DNA of 17,856 nt from Acidobacteriota bacterium. GTDB lineage: Bacteria > Acidobacteriota > Terriglobia > Acidiferrales > UBA7541. The position numbers and the translations under genes are program-made. Below are positions 8,151 to 15,499 of the stretch, piece by piece. The notes beneath the pieces are model-generated. The model was not told the origin of the DNA, ran no database searches, and saw only the letters and a list, made by a program, of their open reading frames with translations. The stretch spans positions 37,713 to 55,568 of the forward strand of contig QHYF01000013.1 of NCBI GenBank assembly GCA_003224075.1. The letters run 5' to 3'. Each line of letters starts with the position of its first letter. The stretch's first letter is position 1.

Positions 8151-8879
8151 CTATTCTCCCGCGATCGCGGGCATTCGTCTATGGCGGATCACATGCTGAC
8201 GGGTGGGGGCTTCCTCTACTCGGGGCTCCGACTGTTCACGCACGGTCGTCTCGAAAGCCCCCAGTTGGTCCTCGGGAAGGGCGACCAGGAACGATTTCAA
8301 CAGGATAACGGCTTCTCTCAAGCACGTATTCAAGTCGTAGTGACCTGTATCCACCTCATCCCACATCTCCTTAGGGTCCACCGAGACCCCAGCGGTGAGC
8401 TCATCCGCTGCTTGCCGAAAATCCTTCCCCAGGTCCTCGACCATCTCCCCCAGCGTGTTCACTTTATGGAGGAACTGCAGCCGGTGCGTGAACAGCACGC
8501 AATTCAGAAGCCCGCTCACGCGGGCCGATCGCTGGCCCCTTTGTCCTTGAAAATTTGCAGGATCGAGAGGCGCGGCATTTGGCATGGTGCCGTAATGCTT
8601 TGCATGCTGTTGCAGCGCGCGGAGCATGCCTGCGAGCGGTTCAGTCAACAGCCGGCAGAGCCCTGAGGAGACTCCGATTGCCTGCACGGATTTCCCCAGC
8701 CGCCCATCCTGACGCAATTCGATGGCCTCATTGAGCGAAACGCTCCACATCGCGTAGCAGGATTCGAGTCGCTGGACGTATTTGTGGAAAACCTGGGCTT
8801 TAGGTTCTGGCAGCCAGGCACGCCAATCCTCTTTGACGGAGGTGCCGCGGTGGGAAGGGAAACCGCTGCGGTCTCGCAC
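8151..8879 (-). CDS. Unknown, mostly helical cytosolic protein
   Basis: GTG 8879 is chosen because CGGAG lies about 8 bp upstream and a promoter-like TATACT lies about 30 bp upstream; a longer frame from ATG 8918 would run through that promoter. The product has 242 residues and no signal peptide or membrane helix. It is rich in Leu, Gln, Arg and His (LPEPKAQVFHKYVQRLESCY near residue 25, CRLLTEPLAGMLRALQQHAK in the middle, VEDLGKDFRQAADELTAGVS later), which suggests a helical bundle. I recognise no catalytic motif or family. It heads the minus-strand cluster, 60 bp upstream of the ECF sigma gene, so it may be part of that regulatory unit. It could be a conserved lineage-specific protein. Confidence 0.72.
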   Translation of the reverse strand: MRDRSGFPSHRGTSVKEDWRAWLPEPKAQVFHKYVQRLESCYAMWSVSLNEAIELRQDGRLGKSVQAIGVSSGLCRLLTEPLAGMLRALQQHAKHYGTMPNAAPLDPANFQGQRGQRSARVSGLLNCVLFTHRLQFLHKVNTLGEMVEDLGKDFRQAADELTAGVSVDPKEMWDEVDTGHYDLNTCLREAVILLKSFLVALPEDQLGAFETTVREQSEPRVEEAPTRQHVIRHRRMPAIAGE

Positions 8880-8908
8880 AAGAGTTTCTCCGGGGGAACA
8901 GGAACACG

Positions 8909-8937
8909 AGTATAACAAAAGCTTTTCACAATGGCAC
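8909..8937 (-). promoter_or_regulatory. Likely promoter of the minus-strand cluster
   Basis: On the minus strand, GTGCCA (8937-8932, four of six matches to TTGACA) and TATACT (8914-8909) are 17 bp apart. Transcription would begin near 8902, about 23 nt before GTG 8879. This would serve the unknown gene and possibly the ECF sigma operon behind it. Confidence 0.5.
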
Positions 8938-9060
8938 AGTTTTCTTCATACCTCCCAGGAGCTTCATCGGTTGCGCCGGTTTTCTTACGAAGACCTACGA
9001 ATTGAAGGCAAGTGTTGCAGAAGTCCACTCCCTCCCGCACCTTAGACGCGGCCTGGTTCC

Positions 9061-9090
9061 TTGCCCGGGGGCGGTGTGGGCCGCTATACT
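9061..9090 (+). promoter_or_regulatory. Sigma-70-type promoter of the lysS operon
   Basis: TTGCCC (9061-9066) and TATACT (9085-9090) are 18 bp apart. Transcription would start near 9097, leaving a leader of about 26 nt with AAAGGA just before the TTG start at 9123. It probably serves lysS and the genes directly after it. Confidence 0.65.
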
Positions 9091-9122
9091 CCCCTGCTAC
9101 CGCGTCTGAAAGGATTCTCCCT

Positions 9123-10649
9123 TTGCAATTTGAGCCGCGCGACCAGTTTGAACAGCGCCAGAAGAAACTTCAGCAGATCCAGGAACTGGGTTTTGATCCG
9201 TATCCTCGGGAATTCCGCTGGACTGATACTCCCGCCACGCTTGTGGATAAATACGGTCAGACCCCGGGCGGGGAATTGGAGGCCCAAAAGCGCGACGTGC
9301 GCGTGGCCGGTCGCATCGTCTCCTTGCGGTTGATGGGCAAAGCGGGCTTTGCCCACCTGCAAGGGGCCGGCAAGCGCCTGCAGATCTATGTGAAGAAGGA
9401 CGTCGTCGGCGACCGCGGTTTCCAGTTGTTTCTCCTACTGGATCTAGGTGATTCCGCCGGTGTGCGCGGCCACCTGTTTCGCACCAAGACCGGCGAGCTC
9501 TCCATCTGGGTCGAGGAATTGTCCTTTCTTTCCAAGGCGCTCCTGCCGCTGCCCGAAAAGTGGCATGGCCTGACCGATGTCGAGCTGCGCTATCGCCAGA
9601 GATACCTTGACCTGATCGCCAATGAAAAATCGCGCCAGGTCTTCGTGACCCGCGCGCGAATCATCCAGGAATTGCGCCGCTTTTTTGACGCGAAGGGTTA
9701 CACCGAAGTGGAAACGCCGATGATGCATCCCATCCCTGGCGGCGCGGCAGCCAGGCCGTTTACCACTCATCATCACGCCCTGGACATCGATTTGTATCTT
9801 CGCATCGCCCCGGAGCTTTACTTGAAGCGTTTGACCATCGGCGGTTTCGACCGCGTTTACGAAATCAACCGCAATTTCCGCAACGAAGGTATTTCCACCC
9901 AGCACAACCCGGAATTCACCATGCTGGAGTTTTACGAGGCTTACAGCAACTACCGAGACCTCATGGATATGAACGAACAGCTCTTTTCGCTGCTGGCAAA
10001 GAACATCACCGGTTCGACCTCCGTAAAGTATGGCGGTACCGAACTCGATTTTTCGAAAATGCAACGGCTCTCGATGCGCGAAGCGATCGTGAAGTATTGG
10101 CCAGCTCACTTGGGGGCCGCACCGAGTGTGAAAGAACTCGCCCAGCCAGGAGGACCGCGAGCTCTCGGTGAACGGCATTATCCGGGGAAGGACAAAATGA
10201 GCGATGGCGAGTGGACGGGACTCCTTTTCGAAGCAATAGCTGAAGATAAACTTGTCCAGCCAACAATTCTCTACGATTTTCCGACCGATATCTCGCCGCT
10301 TTCCAAACAGAAGCCGGAAGATCCGTCGCTCGCCGAGCGGTTTGAAATATTCGTCGCTGGCATGGAAGTGGCCAACGGCTTCTCCGAACTGAACGATCCT
10401 GCTGAGCAGGAACGCCGCTTCCTCGCGCAAATCGCCCAAGGTGGCGACGAAATGCCCAAGCAACTCGACGTCGACTACATCCGCGCGCTTTGCCATGGCA
10501 TGCCTCCGGCTGCGGGCGAAGGCATCGGCATTGATCGCCTGACCATGATCCTCACCGACTCCCCGTCGATCCGTGACGTCATCCTCTTTCCCTTGCTGCG
10601 CCCTCAAGGCGGCGAATCATCTTCCGCTTCCGAAGCCCACGGCGCGTAA
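9123..10649 (+). CDS. lysS: Lysine--tRNA ligase, class II
   Basis: LysS charges tRNA-Lys with lysine in the cytosol. I chose TTG 9123 because AAAGGA lies 7 bp upstream and the family's conserved part begins there (LQFEPRDQFEQRQKKLQQIQ); the frame is open upstream but that stretch contains the promoter. The product has 508 residues, a normal length. The N-terminal OB-fold anticodon-binding domain spans about 55-150 (VRVAGRIVSLRLMGKAGFAH). The catalytic core shows motif 1 (GYTEVETPMM), motif 2 (FRNEGISTQHNPEFTMLEFY) and motif 3 (GEGIGIDRLTMILTDS), plus the lysine-pocket segment GMEVANGFSELNDP. The last 12 or so residues (after LLRPQG) are a low-complexity tail. It leads the cluster with the Lol genes, a conserved-looking order that I associate with Acidobacteriota. 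Confidence 0.97.
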   Translation: MQFEPRDQFEQRQKKLQQIQELGFDPYPREFRWTDTPATLVDKYGQTPGGELEAQKRDVRVAGRIVSLRLMGKAGFAHLQGAGKRLQIYVKKDVVGDRGFQLFLLLDLGDSAGVRGHLFRTKTGELSIWVEELSFLSKALLPLPEKWHGLTDVELRYRQRYLDLIANEKSRQVFVTRARIIQELRRFFDAKGYTEVETPMMHPIPGGAAARPFTTHHHALDIDLYLRIAPELYLKRLTIGGFDRVYEINRNFRNEGISTQHNPEFTMLEFYEAYSNYRDLMDMNEQLFSLLAKNITGSTSVKYGGTELDFSKMQRLSMREAIVKYWPAHLGAAPSVKELAQPGGPRALGERHYPGKDKMSDGEWTGLLFEAIAEDKLVQPTILYDFPTDISPLSKQKPEDPSLAERFEIFVAGMEVANGFSELNDPAEQERRFLAQIAQGGDEMPKQLDVDYIRALCHGMPPAAGEGIGIDRLTMILTDSPSIRDVILFPLLRPQGGESSSASEAHGA

Positions 10650-10667
10650 CGTATTCTTCCAACCACC

Positions 10668-11894
10668 ATGCGATTCGAATGGTTCGTCGCGCAGCGCTAC
10701 CTGCGGTCGCCCCACCGGCCAGCGGTACTCCGGCTGGTCACGCTGTTTTCCGTCATCGGCGTGGCCGCGGGCGTCGCTACTCTGGTGATTGCGTTGTCCA
10801 TGAACACCGGTTTCCGCGAGACGCTTCAAGACCGCCTGCTCGGTGTGACCGCCCACGTTTCCCTTACCCGGCCGGGTTCCGGCGGCATTCGAAACTACGA
10901 AGAAATGGCCACGAAACTCGCGGCTGCGACGGGGGCACGTTCCGTCACCCCAGCCGTCTACCAGACGGTGCTGCTTTCCTTCGCGGGACAAGCACGCGGT
11001 GTGGTCACCAAAGGCATCGATCCGGAGCGAGAGCGGCGCACCGACGAAGCCTTGCAGCGCATCGTCGCCGGCCGCCTCGATTTTTCTCCCGACGCCGACG
11101 GCATTGACGCGCTTCTCGTCGGCAAACAGCTGGCCGAGGAATGGCAGCTTTCTCCCGGCGATTACGTAACCCTCACAAGTCCTCAGGGAAGATTGACCCC
11201 GTATGGATTGATGCCCCGCACCCGCAGGTTTCGTGTTGCCGGCGTATTCGATTCGGGCTTTTACGACTATGACGAAAACTGGTGCTTCCTGACCCTGGCA
11301 GCGGCACAAGCGCTCTCCGGCGCGGGTGATGTCGTCAACGTCCTCGAATTTCGTTTGAACCAGCCGGAACGCGCGGGCGAAATTGCACAAGAAATCAAGC
11401 GCTCCGCCGGTCAGGGATTTTCAGCGGCGACTTGGATGGAAGAAAACCGCGCCCTATTCCGGGCGCTGCGTTTGGAAAAGCTGGTCACGGCGATTTTCAT
11501 CGGTCTGATTACCTTCGTCGCCGGGCTCAACATTCTTGTGGTTCTTTCCATGACGGTCACCGACAAGGCCCGCGACATCGCTGTTCTCCGGTCGGTGGGC
11601 GCGAGACGCGAGCAGATTCGCAATATTTTTCTCTGCCAGGGGATCACCATCGGCGCAACGGGGACGCTTCTTGGCCTCCTCATCGGCTATGCTTTTTCGT
11701 TTGTCGCGGGAATCTACCATCTGATTCCTCTCGACCCGCAGGTTTACGCCGTTCCTTATGTGCCCTTCCACCCAAGTATCTTCGATGGCGTGTGGATCAC
11801 AACAGTGGCCATGGGCATCTCCATCGCGGCAACAGTTTTGCCCGCTCGCGCTGCCGTTCGGCTCATGCCAGTGGAAATTCTTCGCTATGAGTGA
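10668..11894 (+). CDS. LolC/LolE-type lipoprotein-releasing ABC transporter permease
   Basis: The 408-residue inner-membrane protein works with an ATPase (LolD) to release lipoproteins from the inner membrane to a carrier. It has an N-terminal membrane helix at about 21-45 (LVTLFSVIGVAAGVATLVIA), a large periplasmic domain at about 50-265 (MacB_PCD type) and a C-terminal FtsX-like block of three helices at about 270-296, 320-348 and 371-392, with the conserved cytoplasmic segment KARDIAVLRSVGARREQI (300-317). It ends in PVEILRYE, typical of the family. ATG 10668 lies 18 bp after lysS. Only one permease gene is present, so the complex may be a homodimer instead of the C/E pair of gamma-proteobacteria. 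I cannot tell LolC from LolE. Confidence 0.92.
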   Translation: MRFEWFVAQRYLRSPHRPAVLRLVTLFSVIGVAAGVATLVIALSMNTGFRETLQDRLLGVTAHVSLTRPGSGGIRNYEEMATKLAAATGARSVTPAVYQTVLLSFAGQARGVVTKGIDPERERRTDEALQRIVAGRLDFSPDADGIDALLVGKQLAEEWQLSPGDYVTLTSPQGRLTPYGLMPRTRRFRVAGVFDSGFYDYDENWCFLTLAAAQALSGAGDVVNVLEFRLNQPERAGEIAQEIKRSAGQGFSAATWMEENRALFRALRLEKLVTAIFIGLITFVAGLNILVVLSMTVTDKARDIAVLRSVGARREQIRNIFLCQGITIGATGTLLGLLIGYAFSFVAGIYHLIPLDPQVYAVPYVPFHPSIFDGVWITTVAMGISIAATVLPARAAVRLMPVEILRYE

Positions 11895-12242
11895 AGAGCC
11901 GGCGATGCCGTGCAAGCAAGAACCATATTCTTACGGCGATTTGGTGCGCGATTTGCTCCTAGAATGCTGGAGAAGCAGGGGGTCAGGCCGAGTGCATAGC
12001 CCGCACTTCGGTTGTCAAAATACCCGCTGCAAGGTGTTGAAAACAGAAAGATTAGCAATATTTCAGTTTGAGGCAAAACTGCCCTCTTCTTGGCAGGCAA
12101 AAGGACTGGCAGAAATGGGAACACTTTGGGTCTTCTGACGCACCCCGGTGGCATGCGGGCCAATACACGGAAATTGCTTGCGAAGCATCTAACTTGAAGA
12201 GATGTAACGAGGCGTTCGAAAGCACATAGAAGCACCAACTTC
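11895..12242. other. 348-bp gap between the Lol permease and LolD genes
   Basis: Related permease and ATPase genes usually abut, so this gap is unusual. One hairpin (CCGAGTGC at 11988-11995 with GCACTTCGG at 12003-12011, one bulged base) is followed by a poor T-run (TTGTC), a weak terminator candidate. A second small hairpin (CTGCC / GGCAG) lies near 12080-12097. An 83-codon frame starts at ATG 11887, overlapping the permease stop, and ends at 12138; it has no recognisable domain and atypical composition (WRSRGSGR, FGCQNTRCK), so I do not call it a gene. I see no RNA gene or mobile element. It may hold a separate promoter for lolD, but I find no strong one. Confidence 0.45.
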
Positions 12243-13019
12243 ATGATTCAAGACACCCAAGCCGCCAACGCCGAGTCCTCAGGCGATCCACGCGACACGC
12301 GGGTGGTCCTGGAATCGCGCGGCTTGAAGAAGACATACGGTAGCGGCGAGAAGTGCATCCAGGTTTTGGTCGATGCGAATTTGACCTTGCGGCAGGGAGA
12401 GATGATCGCGATTGTCGCTCCTTCCGGAGCTGGCAAGAGCACTCTTTTGCACCTGCTGGCCGCGCTAGACACACCAACGAGCGGTAAAGTATACTTCGAT
12501 TCGAAAGCCATTGAATCGATTCATGACGCGGCGCTGGCAGAATTCCGGAATCGTGCCGTGGGATTTTTGTGGCAACGCCACCAGTTGCTGCCGGATTTTA
12601 CGGCTGCGGAAAATGTAGCCATGCCGCTGTTGTTGCGCGGTGAGAATTTCGCTTCCGCGTTGGGGATGGCGCGGAGGTGGCTCGCGGAGGTTGGCTTGGA
12701 ACATCGAGCCGATCACCGCGCAGGGGAACTCTCTGGAGGGGAACAGCAGCGTGTTGCGATTGCCCGGGCGCTCGTCACTGGGCCGCGCGTGCTGCTGGCA
12801 GATGAACCTACCGGAGATTTGGACGAGCAGAATGCTTGGGCTGTGTTCGAGTTGCTGGAACGGTTGCACCGCGCGCACAAGTTGACGTCGCTCATCGCCA
12901 CGCACAACCTGGCGCTCGCCGCGCGTTGTGACCGGATTCTGACGCTGGAACATGGCGTTCTGCGTACTCGCGGGGCTGCGGCCTCCGCGAGCGGTGTCCC
13001 CGGGGGAGAAGCGAGCTAA
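12243..13019 (+). CDS. lolD: LolD-type lipoprotein-releasing ABC transporter ATPase
   Basis: The 258-residue cytosolic ATPase powers the LolC/E-type permease. It has Walker A APSGAGKST (59-67), the Q-loop region WQRHQLLPDFTAAENV with Gln111, signature LSGGEQQR (163-170), Walker B VLLADEPTGDLD (183-194) with catalytic Glu188, and the switch His221 in ATHN. The Q-loop segment HQLLPDFTAAENV is diagnostic for the LolD/MacB branch. Walker A starts with Ala instead of Gly, which also occurs in other LolD proteins, so I do not treat it as a defect. The N-terminal 20 residues and the C-terminal tail (after VLRTRG) are low complexity. It is separated from the permease by 348 bp and from clpC by one base. 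Confidence 0.93.
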   Translation: MIQDTQAANAESSGDPRDTRVVLESRGLKKTYGSGEKCIQVLVDANLTLRQGEMIAIVAPSGAGKSTLLHLLAALDTPTSGKVYFDSKAIESIHDAALAEFRNRAVGFLWQRHQLLPDFTAAENVAMPLLLRGENFASALGMARRWLAEVGLEHRADHRAGELSGGEQQRVAIARALVTGPRVLLADEPTGDLDEQNAWAVFELLERLHRAHKLTSLIATHNLALAARCDRILTLEHGVLRTRGAAASASGVPGGEAS

Positions 13020-13020
13020 C

Positions 13021-15423
13021 GTGTTCGAACGTTATACGGAAAAAGCGCGACGCGTCATATTTTTTGCGAGGTACGAAGCCAGCCAATACGGCAGCCCGTA
13101 CATCGAAACCGAGCATCTTTTGCTCGGCTTGATGCGCGAGGACAAGGCCCTGGCCAACCGTTTTCTGCGTCAGCAGGGCTCCATCGAATCCATTCGCAAG
13201 GAGATTGAAGCCCGCATCACCATCCGTGAGCGTATCTCCACCTCTGTCGAAGTCCCCCTTAGCGCCGAGTGCAAGCGCATCCTGAATATGGCCGCCGAAG
13301 AAGCTGAGCGCCTCGGGCACAAGCACGTCGGCACCGAGCATCTGCTCCTCGGCATCCTGCGTGAAGAAAAGTGCTTCGGCTCGGAGATTTTGATGGAGCG
13401 CGGCCTGCGCCTCTCCACCCTGCGCGAAGAATTGGCGCGCACCTCCGGTGAAAAAACTGCGGCAGCGCGCCCCAAGGAAACTTCCTTGCTCGCGGAATTC
13501 AGCCGCGACCTTACCCAGGCGGCTTCAGAAGGCGCACTGGATCCTCTCGTCGGTCGCGAAAACGAAGTCGAGCGCGTCATCCAGATTCTCTGCCGCCGCA
13601 CAAAAAACAATCCGGTTCTGATCGGCGAACCCGGCGTCGGCAAAACAGCCATCGTCGAAGGCCTTGCGCAGCGCATCTCCGATGGTGATGTTCCTTCGTT
13701 CCTCGCCGAAAAGCACATTCTTTCTCTCGATCTTTCTCTCATCGTCGCCGGCACCAAGTACCGCGGTCAGTTTGAAGAACGCCTCAAAACCATCATGAAG
13801 GAACTCATGGAGAGCCAGAACTCCATCGTCTTTATTGACGAGCTGCACACCCTTGTTGGCGCTGGCTCCGCCGAAGGCTCCCTCGACGCCGCCAACATCT
13901 TGAAGCCCGCGCTTTCCCGCGGCGAAATTCAGTGCATCGGCGCAACCACTCCCGGCGAATATCGCAAGTCGGTCGAAAAAGACCGCTCGCTCGAGCGCCG
14001 CTTCCAGGCCGTAAAAGTTCCCGCACCCAACGAAGAAGAAGCCGTCCTGGTCATTCAAGGCGTCCGCGAACGCTACGAAAAATTCCACGCTGTCAGCTAT
14101 ACCGACGAGGCTCTCCGCTACTCCGTCTATCTTTCGAACCGTTACATTCCCGATCGCTTCCTCCCCGACAAAGCCATTGACCTGATCGACGAAGCCGGCG
14201 CCCGCGTCAAGCTGCGCCAAGCCACCGTCCCCGAAGAGGTCGGCGAAGTCCAGAAGCGCGTGAAGTTCATCACCCACCGCATGGAAACCGCCATCGCCAA
14301 TCACGAATTCGAAAAGGCCCGTTTTTATTCCGAAGAAGAGCGCAAGGAAAAGGAAAATCTTCGCGTCCTCCGCGAGCGCTACAAATTGGACGACGCTTCC
14401 ACCGGCATCGTGACTCGCGAAGATATCGAAGAAGTGGTTTCCCGCTGGACCGGCATCGGCGTCACCTCCATCAAGGAAGACGAGCAGCAAAAACTCCTTC
14501 GCATCGAGCCGGAACTGCACAAGCGCGTCATCAGCCAGGACAAAGCCATCACCGCGCTGGCTCGCGCCATTCGCCGCAGCCGCGCCGGTCTCAAGTCGCC
14601 TTTGCGCCCCGTCGGCTGCTTCTTCTTTCTCGAAGTCGCGCGCCGCTTGGCGGAATTCCTCTTTGGTTCGGAGAAGTCGCTGGTCCGTTTCGACATGTCG
14701 GAGTTCATGGAAAAGCATTCCGTGTCGAAGCTCATCGGCGCGCCTCCAGGTTACGTGGGCTACGAAGAAGGCGGTCAGTTGACGGAGCGCGTCCGCCGCA
14801 CGCCTTACTCAGTCATCCTCTTGGATGAAATTGAGAAGGCTCATCCGGACGTCTTCAATATTTTGTTGCAGGTGTTCGAAGACGGCCAGTTGACCGACGG
14901 ACTCGGCAATACCGTGGATTTCCGGAACACCATCATCATCATGACCTCCAACCTGGGTGCCCGGCACCTCCAGAAACGCACCGGCATCGGTTTCCAGTCT
15001 GGCCTTGACGAAGCCGGGCAAAGGTCCATGGAAGAAATGGTGATGAATGAGGTAAAGCGGGCGTTCAATCCGGAGTTTCTCAACCGGCTGGACGAAGTTA
15101 TCATTTTCAATCCGCTCGGCGATGAAGATCTGCTCCGCATCATCGATTTGCTCGTGGGTCAGCTCAATGACACGCTGATTCACCGGCAGGTCCAGGTCGT
15201 CCTCTCGCCGGAAGCACGTCAGTGGATTCTTGAGAAAACGTGTGCGGACCGCAGTTACGGGGCGCGTCCGCTCCGCAGGGCTTTGCAGAAGTATGTCGAA
15301 GACCCGCTCTCCGAGGCGCTGATCCAGGGCGGAATCACCAGGCCCGCGACGCTGCAGATTTACGTCGCCGGGGAAGGCCTGTCGTTCCGTCCCGTCGGTG
15401 AGGCAACCCCGGTCATCCACTAG
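13021..15423 (+). CDS. clpC: ClpC-type AAA+ unfoldase with D2 Walker A missing
   Basis: ClpC unfolds proteins and feeds them to the ClpP protease. The frame is open upstream into lolD, but GTG 13021 is chosen because the family start (FERYTEKARRVIFFARYEAS) begins there and a GGGGGAG lies upstream. The product has 800 residues: a double Clp_N repeat (about 1-145), D1 with Walker A GEPGVGKT (202-209) and Walker B IVFIDE (269-274), a short coiled-coil middle domain (about 420-470), and D2. D2 keeps pore loop GYVGYEEGG, Walker B VILLDE (598-603), sensor 1 (MTSNLGAR) and sensor 2 Arg749 (GAR). However, the P-loop GPTGVGKT, expected after GCFFFL, is absent: Leu537 is joined in frame directly to Glu538 (EVARRLAEFLFG). 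The frame and both flanks are intact, consistent with a clean 24-bp loss. D2 should not bind ATP normally. Confidence 0.93.
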   Translation: MFERYTEKARRVIFFARYEASQYGSPYIETEHLLLGLMREDKALANRFLRQQGSIESIRKEIEARITIRERISTSVEVPLSAECKRILNMAAEEAERLGHKHVGTEHLLLGILREEKCFGSEILMERGLRLSTLREELARTSGEKTAAARPKETSLLAEFSRDLTQAASEGALDPLVGRENEVERVIQILCRRTKNNPVLIGEPGVGKTAIVEGLAQRISDGDVPSFLAEKHILSLDLSLIVAGTKYRGQFEERLKTIMKELMESQNSIVFIDELHTLVGAGSAEGSLDAANILKPALSRGEIQCIGATTPGEYRKSVEKDRSLERRFQAVKVPAPNEEEAVLVIQGVRERYEKFHAVSYTDEALRYSVYLSNRYIPDRFLPDKAIDLIDEAGARVKLRQATVPEEVGEVQKRVKFITHRMETAIANHEFEKARFYSEEERKEKENLRVLRERYKLDDASTGIVTREDIEEVVSRWTGIGVTSIKEDEQQKLLRIEPELHKRVISQDKAITALARAIRRSRAGLKSPLRPVGCFFFLEVARRLAEFLFGSEKSLVRFDMSEFMEKHSVSKLIGAPPGYVGYEEGGQLTERVRRTPYSVILLDEIEKAHPDVFNILLQVFEDGQLTDGLGNTVDFRNTIIIMTSNLGARHLQKRTGIGFQSGLDEAGQRSMEEMVMNEVKRAFNPEFLNRLDEVIIFNPLGDEDLLRIIDLLVGQLNDTLIHRQVQVVLSPEARQWILEKTCADRSYGARPLRRALQKYVEDPLSEALIQGGITRPATLQIYVAGEGLSFRPVGEATPVIH

Positions 15424-15499
15424 CGAATCTGACACAACGCACGGCCGGCCCACACCGGGTCCGGCGGGAGATAAACAACTTGAGTTCGGGGGCGCGGCC
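15424..15499. other. Short clpC-bamA gap with hairpin
   Basis: The 76-bp gap contains a GC-rich hairpin: GCCGGCCC (15444-15451) pairs with GGGTCCGGC (15457-15465) with one bulged base and a 5-nt loop. No T-run follows (GGGAGATAAAC), so it is a poor terminator; it could be an attenuator or a message-processing site. No clear promoter for bamA is visible. Confidence 0.35.

Noticed and set aside
9444..10607. 387-codon open frame antisense to lysS
   Set aside because: It is opposite LysS with all class II motifs intact; no domain or Shine-Dalgarno sequence supports it.
11887..12138. 83-codon frame overlapping the Lol permease stop
   Set aside because: It has no Shine-Dalgarno sequence of its own, atypical composition and no recognisable domain; coupling to the permease alone is not enough support.
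12417..12443. Ala in place of the first Gly of LolD Walker A (APSGAGKST)
   Set aside because: The same APSGAGKST form is known in other LolD-type ATPases, and the key GKS/T residues are kept, so this is natural variation.
13525..14718. 397-codon open frame antisense to clpC
   Set aside because: It lies wholly opposite a strongly conserved ClpC frame. The GC-rich third positions of clpC suppress stops on the other strand, and the product is a low-complexity Phe/Asp/Ala-rich sequence without domains.
15444..15465. Hairpin after clpC as a Rho-independent terminator
   Set aside because: The stem is good but no T-run follows, so I list it only as a hairpin of unknown role.
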